This document shows, in pieces, positions 7,180 to 10,071 of a stretch of DNA of 10,071 nucleotides; within the stretch, counting starts at the first letter, position 1, and every line of letters starts with the position of its first letter. Both the position numbers and the translations under genes were made by a program. The stretch comes from Vulcanimicrobiota bacterium (GTDB lineage: Bacteria > Vulcanimicrobiota > Vulcanimicrobiia > Vulcanimicrobiales > Vulcanimicrobiaceae). Where the stretch lies: assembly GCA_019233415.1 (NCBI GenBank), contig JAFAMK010000365.1:1-10071 (forward strand). The letters run 5' to 3'. The notes beneath the pieces were generated by a model. It searched no databases. It saw only the letters and a program-made list of their open reading frames with translations, and was not told where the DNA came from.

Positions 7180-10044
7180 GTGCGTATCTCCACCAAGGTA
7201 CTGGCCGCCGGCCTCGGAGCAGCGGTGCTCCTGGCGGTGGCGACGCTGGGCGGAGGCGCCCGCGGAACCGCCCAGGGCGCCACCCCGCCGATCGCGCTCC
7301 CGTCGCACGATCCGTGCCCGGACGGTAAGGCCTCGAAGCCGCCGCCGGCGCTGACGCTCCCCGCGATCGTCCCGCCTGGTGACCCGATCGCGATCGAGAA
7401 GACGATGCTCGACTACCTGGCGACCTTCCACTACCGGACTCTCGGATGGTGCGTCGACAAGTACGTCCGTGACACGGGCCCGTACATCCACGGCTTCTAC
7501 TACGGAACGCACCCGGCGGTGCGCATCTACTACTCGCCCGAGATCATGGACTGGCTGCGCAACGGTCGCAAGGGCGAACCGGCCGACGGCGCCGTCATGA
7601 TCAAAGAGCAGTACAGTCCGACGCCGGCGGCGCGCTACGTGGGCCTCCGCGACGATCAGCTGAAGCCGGACGACTGGACCGTGATGATCCGCCGCAAGTC
7701 GGCCTCGCGCGACGGCTGGTTCTGGTCGGAAGTCTACGTCGGGATGAATTTGAAAAACCCGCCGGATACGCAGTACCCGAACGCGGGCTTCGGGCTGTAC
7801 TGCCTGCGCTGCCACGCGTCGGCGGAAAAACTCACGACCTTCGCCGCGCTCAACAACATCAAGGGTTTCCCGGGCGAGCCGCTCGTCTTCCGCGTCGACA
7901 GCTCCTGGCGCACGCCGCAGCCTGGCGCGGTCGTCAAGGCAGTGGTCACGCAGACCGCGCCGGCGCCCGACAAGGATCCGGAGCACGAGAAGAACCGCCT
8001 CGAGCAGATGGCCGTCGCGCACAAGCTCGCGGGAATTGCGATCCAGACGTTCCCGCCCGAGCCGCTCGACGGTAACCTGTCGAACCCCTCGCCGCAGCCG
8101 CCGCCGGAGTTCATCACGTCGAGCCAGTGCCTGAGCTGCCACAGCGGCGCTTCGGTCCCCTCGGCGTTCGGGCCGGTGATGTGGCTGACGCCGCCGCCGA
8201 ACTACACGCCGCCGCCCTCACCGCTGCCGGGCGCGAACGGCGTGAACGTCTCCGAGTACGGCGAGTGGCGCTGGTCGCCGATGGGCCTCGCCGGCCGCGA
8301 CCCGGTGTTCTACTCGCAGATCGAAAGCGAGTTGGCCTACATCCAGTCGATCCCCGACGACCGAATCCTCGGCGACAAACCGCGCCAGACGCGCAACACC
8401 CTCGAGCAGCAAGTCGTCGACACGTGCCTGCGCTGCCACGGCGTCATGGGCAAGCGCACGAACGACATCGAGCTGCGCAATCCCGACGCGCACTTCAACC
8501 TGCAGTGGATTTTCAACGACCGACCGACCACGCGCCAGTTCCACCTCGGCGGGCTCGCGCGCGACGGGATCAGCTGCACCGTCTGCCACCACATCGTGCA
8601 GACGAAAGAACAGGCCGACTCGCTCGCCTACGTGCTGAAGAACAACAGCACCGGCCTCTTCACCGTCGGGGAGCCGGAGAAGCTGCACGGTCCGTTCAAA
8701 GACGACGTCATCGTCACGCACCCGATGATCGAGTCGCTCGGCACGAAGCCGGTCTTCTCCGACCTGACGAAGTCGGCGCGCCTGTGCACGACCTGCCACA
8801 GCATCAACTTGCCGATCGTCGACGAGCCGAAGAAGATTCACCCGATCATCCCCGAGATGCCGCACTCGGTCGAGCAGAACACGTACGTCGAATGGGTCAA
8901 CAGCCGCTACCAAACCGAGTACAAGCCGCTGCCCGGCGCGAAGTCGTGCCAGGACTGCCACATGCCGCCAAGCGTCGACAACGACCGGCTCGGCGTGCAC
9001 GTGAACCCGATCCAGACGCAAATCGCGACCGTGCAGGACCAGTACTACCCGCAAGCCGAGGAGCGCGCGCCGATCGATCAGATCACCGTGCAGTACCGGC
9101 AGCACGGCTTCCGCCGCCACGAGTTCCTCGGCCTCAACGCGTTCCTGCTGCGCACGTTCCAGCAGAACTCGAACGCGCTCGGCGTGCGGCTGCTCGACTA
9201 CATGACGAACTCGAACTACGACCTGCCCGACGCGATCGGAAACGTCGTGCACTCCGCGCAGCACGCGACCGCGAAGGTCGACGTGACGGCGTCGTTCCCG
9301 AACGGCGAGCTCGACGCAACCGTCGGCGTGCTGAACGAGACCGGCCACCGCTTCCCGAGCGGCGTCGGCTTTCGGCGCGCGTGGCTCGAGCTGAAGGTCG
9401 TCGACAACGCCGGCAACGTCATCTTCGCCTCGGGGACGACGAACGAGAAGGGCGAGATCGTCAACGGCACGACGACGAACGTGCTGGCGACCGAGCACTT
9501 TGCGCCCGCTGGCCCCGGTGGGACGCAGGTCTACCAGGTGCATCGCGACGAGGCGCACCCGATCACGAGCGGCGACCAAGTCCAGATCTTCGAAGAGCTG
9601 GAGAAGGACGCCGACAACAAGTTCACCTTCAGCTTCATCCGGCGCGACCATGAGGTCAAGGAAAATCGCCTGTTACCGCAGGGCTGGTCGGAGCAAGGCC
9701 CGCCGGGAATCCCGCTCCCGCCGAACTGGATCAAGGCGACGGAACCGCACGGTGTTAACGTTGATACCGACCCGAACTACCACAACGGCAAGGGTCGTGC
9801 GGTGGTCGCCTATCGCGTCCCGCTGCATACCGCGCTCGATCCGTCGCAGCTGCACGTCGAAGTGACGCTGTGGGATCAGTCGTGGGAACCCGACTTCCTC
9901 ACGCAGCGCACGCGCGGCGGCGTCGCCGCAGCGCGGCTGAAAGCGCTGCTCGCCAACGATCAGCTGGAGCAAACGCCGCTGACGAACTGGAAGCTGAAGA
10001 TCGCCTCGGCCTGCGCGCCGGCGGCGAACTGTCCGAAGACCTAG
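7180..10044 (+). CDS. Exported hexaheme cytochrome c with an N-terminal cytochrome P460-like domain, 954 residues
   Basis: A secreted electron-transfer or redox protein. A Sec signal peptide covers about residues 1-33 (RISTK, then LAAGLGAAVLLAVATL, likely cleavage after AQG). Six CXXCH heme-c motifs follow: CLRCH 208-212, CLSCH 317-321, CLRCH 416-420, CTVCH 466-470 (followed by His471), CTTCH 536-540 and CQDCH 590-594 (followed by MP). Residues about 60-225 look like a cytochrome P460 domain: GAVMIKEQY (137-145), DWTVMIRRK (165-173), GWFWSEV, then the heme motif near the domain end. Proline-rich stretches flank heme 2 (301-309 and 338-350) and look like linkers. Hemes 3-6 resemble cytochrome c554/nitrite-reductase-type multiheme modules, with many spare histidines for second ligands. 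The last about 350 residues carry no heme; NETGHRFPSGVGFRRAWLEL (719-738) is a signature of beta-rich domains in large multiheme cytochromes. Non-heme Cys46, Cys91, Cys945 and Cys951 could form disulfides. There is no membrane anchor beyond the signal. Substrate and partner are unknown. Confidence 0.9.
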   Translation: MRISTKVLAAGLGAAVLLAVATLGGGARGTAQGATPPIALPSHDPCPDGKASKPPPALTLPAIVPPGDPIAIEKTMLDYLATFHYRTLGWCVDKYVRDTGPYIHGFYYGTHPAVRIYYSPEIMDWLRNGRKGEPADGAVMIKEQYSPTPAARYVGLRDDQLKPDDWTVMIRRKSASRDGWFWSEVYVGMNLKNPPDTQYPNAGFGLYCLRCHASAEKLTTFAALNNIKGFPGEPLVFRVDSSWRTPQPGAVVKAVVTQTAPAPDKDPEHEKNRLEQMAVAHKLAGIAIQTFPPEPLDGNLSNPSPQPPPEFITSSQCLSCHSGASVPSAFGPVMWLTPPPNYTPPPSPLPGANGVNVSEYGEWRWSPMGLAGRDPVFYSQIESELAYIQSIPDDRILGDKPRQTRNTLEQQVVDTCLRCHGVMGKRTNDIELRNPDAHFNLQWIFNDRPTTRQFHLGGLARDGISCTVCHHIVQTKEQADSLAYVLKNNSTGLFTVGEPEKLHGPFKDDVIVTHPMIESLGTKPVFSDLTKSARLCTTCHSINLPIVDEPKKIHPIIPEMPHSVEQNTYVEWVNSRYQTEYKPLPGAKSCQDCHMPPSVDNDRLGVHVNPIQTQIATVQDQYYPQAEERAPIDQITVQYRQHGFRRHEFLGLNAFLLRTFQQNSNALGVRLLDYMTNSNYDLPDAIGNVVHSAQHATAKVDVTASFPNGELDATVGVLNETGHRFPSGVGFRRAWLELKVVDNAGNVIFASGTTNEKGEIVNGTTTNVLATEHFAPAGPGGTQVYQVHRDEAHPITSGDQVQIFEELEKDADNKFTFSFIRRDHEVKENRLLPQGWSEQGPPGIPLPPNWIKATEPHGVNVDTDPNYHNGKGRAVVAYRVPLHTALDPSQLHVEVTLWDQSWEPDFLTQRTRGGVAAARLKALLANDQLEQTPLTNWKLKIASACAPAANCPKT

Positions 10045-10065
10045 CTAGAACGCTAGCGAGAACGC
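10044..10065 (+). repeat. Short direct repeat with overlapping inverted repeat after the cytochrome stop
   Basis: GCTAGAACGC (10044-10053) is followed two bases later by GCGAGAACGC (10056-10065), a 9-of-10 match. The first copy overlaps a five-base inverted repeat, CTAGC (10041-10045) with GCTAG (10052-10056). The stem is too short, and no T-run is visible before the window ends, to call it a terminator. Confidence 0.35.
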
Positions 10066-10071
10066 ACGAGG

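Noticed and set aside
8218..9651. Minus-strand frame of 477 codons opposite the cytochrome gene
   Set aside because: No motifs and a Val/Arg/Leu/Asp-biased composition. The plus strand carries four CXXCH motifs and the GHRFPSG segment across the same bases.

Overview
This GC-rich window comes from a bacterium that appears to have an outer membrane. The evidence is a very long TamB/AsmA-type protein together with an exported multiheme cytochrome c. The codon use and gene style recall uncultured high-GC phyla such as Candidatus Eremiobacterota, but no marker gene is present and the assignment is only a guess. There are no rRNA, tRNA, CRISPR or transposase features.

Layout. (1) Bases 1-310 have lower GC by hand count (about 55%, against roughly 62-83% in sampled parts of the other genes). 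They hold the 3' end of an open frame cut by the left edge, followed through an ATGA overlap by a 46-residue single-pass membrane protein candidate. Neither is recognised. (2) Bases 285-5423 on the minus strand encode a TamB-domain protein of about 1,712 residues. It converges on the small membrane gene and overlaps its 3' end by 26 bases. (3) A 48-base divergent gap separates tamB from a plus-strand two-gene operon: an aldo/keto reductase with an intact catalytic tetrad (5472-6470), overlapping by ATGA a membrane fatty-acid-hydroxylase family protein that keeps the full histidine set (6467-7075). (4) After a 104-base gap containing a clear stem-loop, bases 7180-10044 encode a 954-residue exported cytochrome c. 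It has six CXXCH motifs, an N-terminal region resembling cytochrome P460, and a beta-rich C-terminal region with the GHRFPSG signature seen in other multiheme cytochromes.

How the parts fit together. TamB acts in the envelope (lipid or protein delivery to the outer membrane), and the hydroxylase probably modifies lipid acyl chains, so these two share an envelope-lipid theme. The reductase is translationally coupled to the hydroxylase and may act on a related aldehyde or ketone; this is inference. The cytochrome is a separate transcription unit for periplasmic or extracellular redox chemistry. It is the most unusual item here because it joins a P460-like domain to a five-heme module in one chain.
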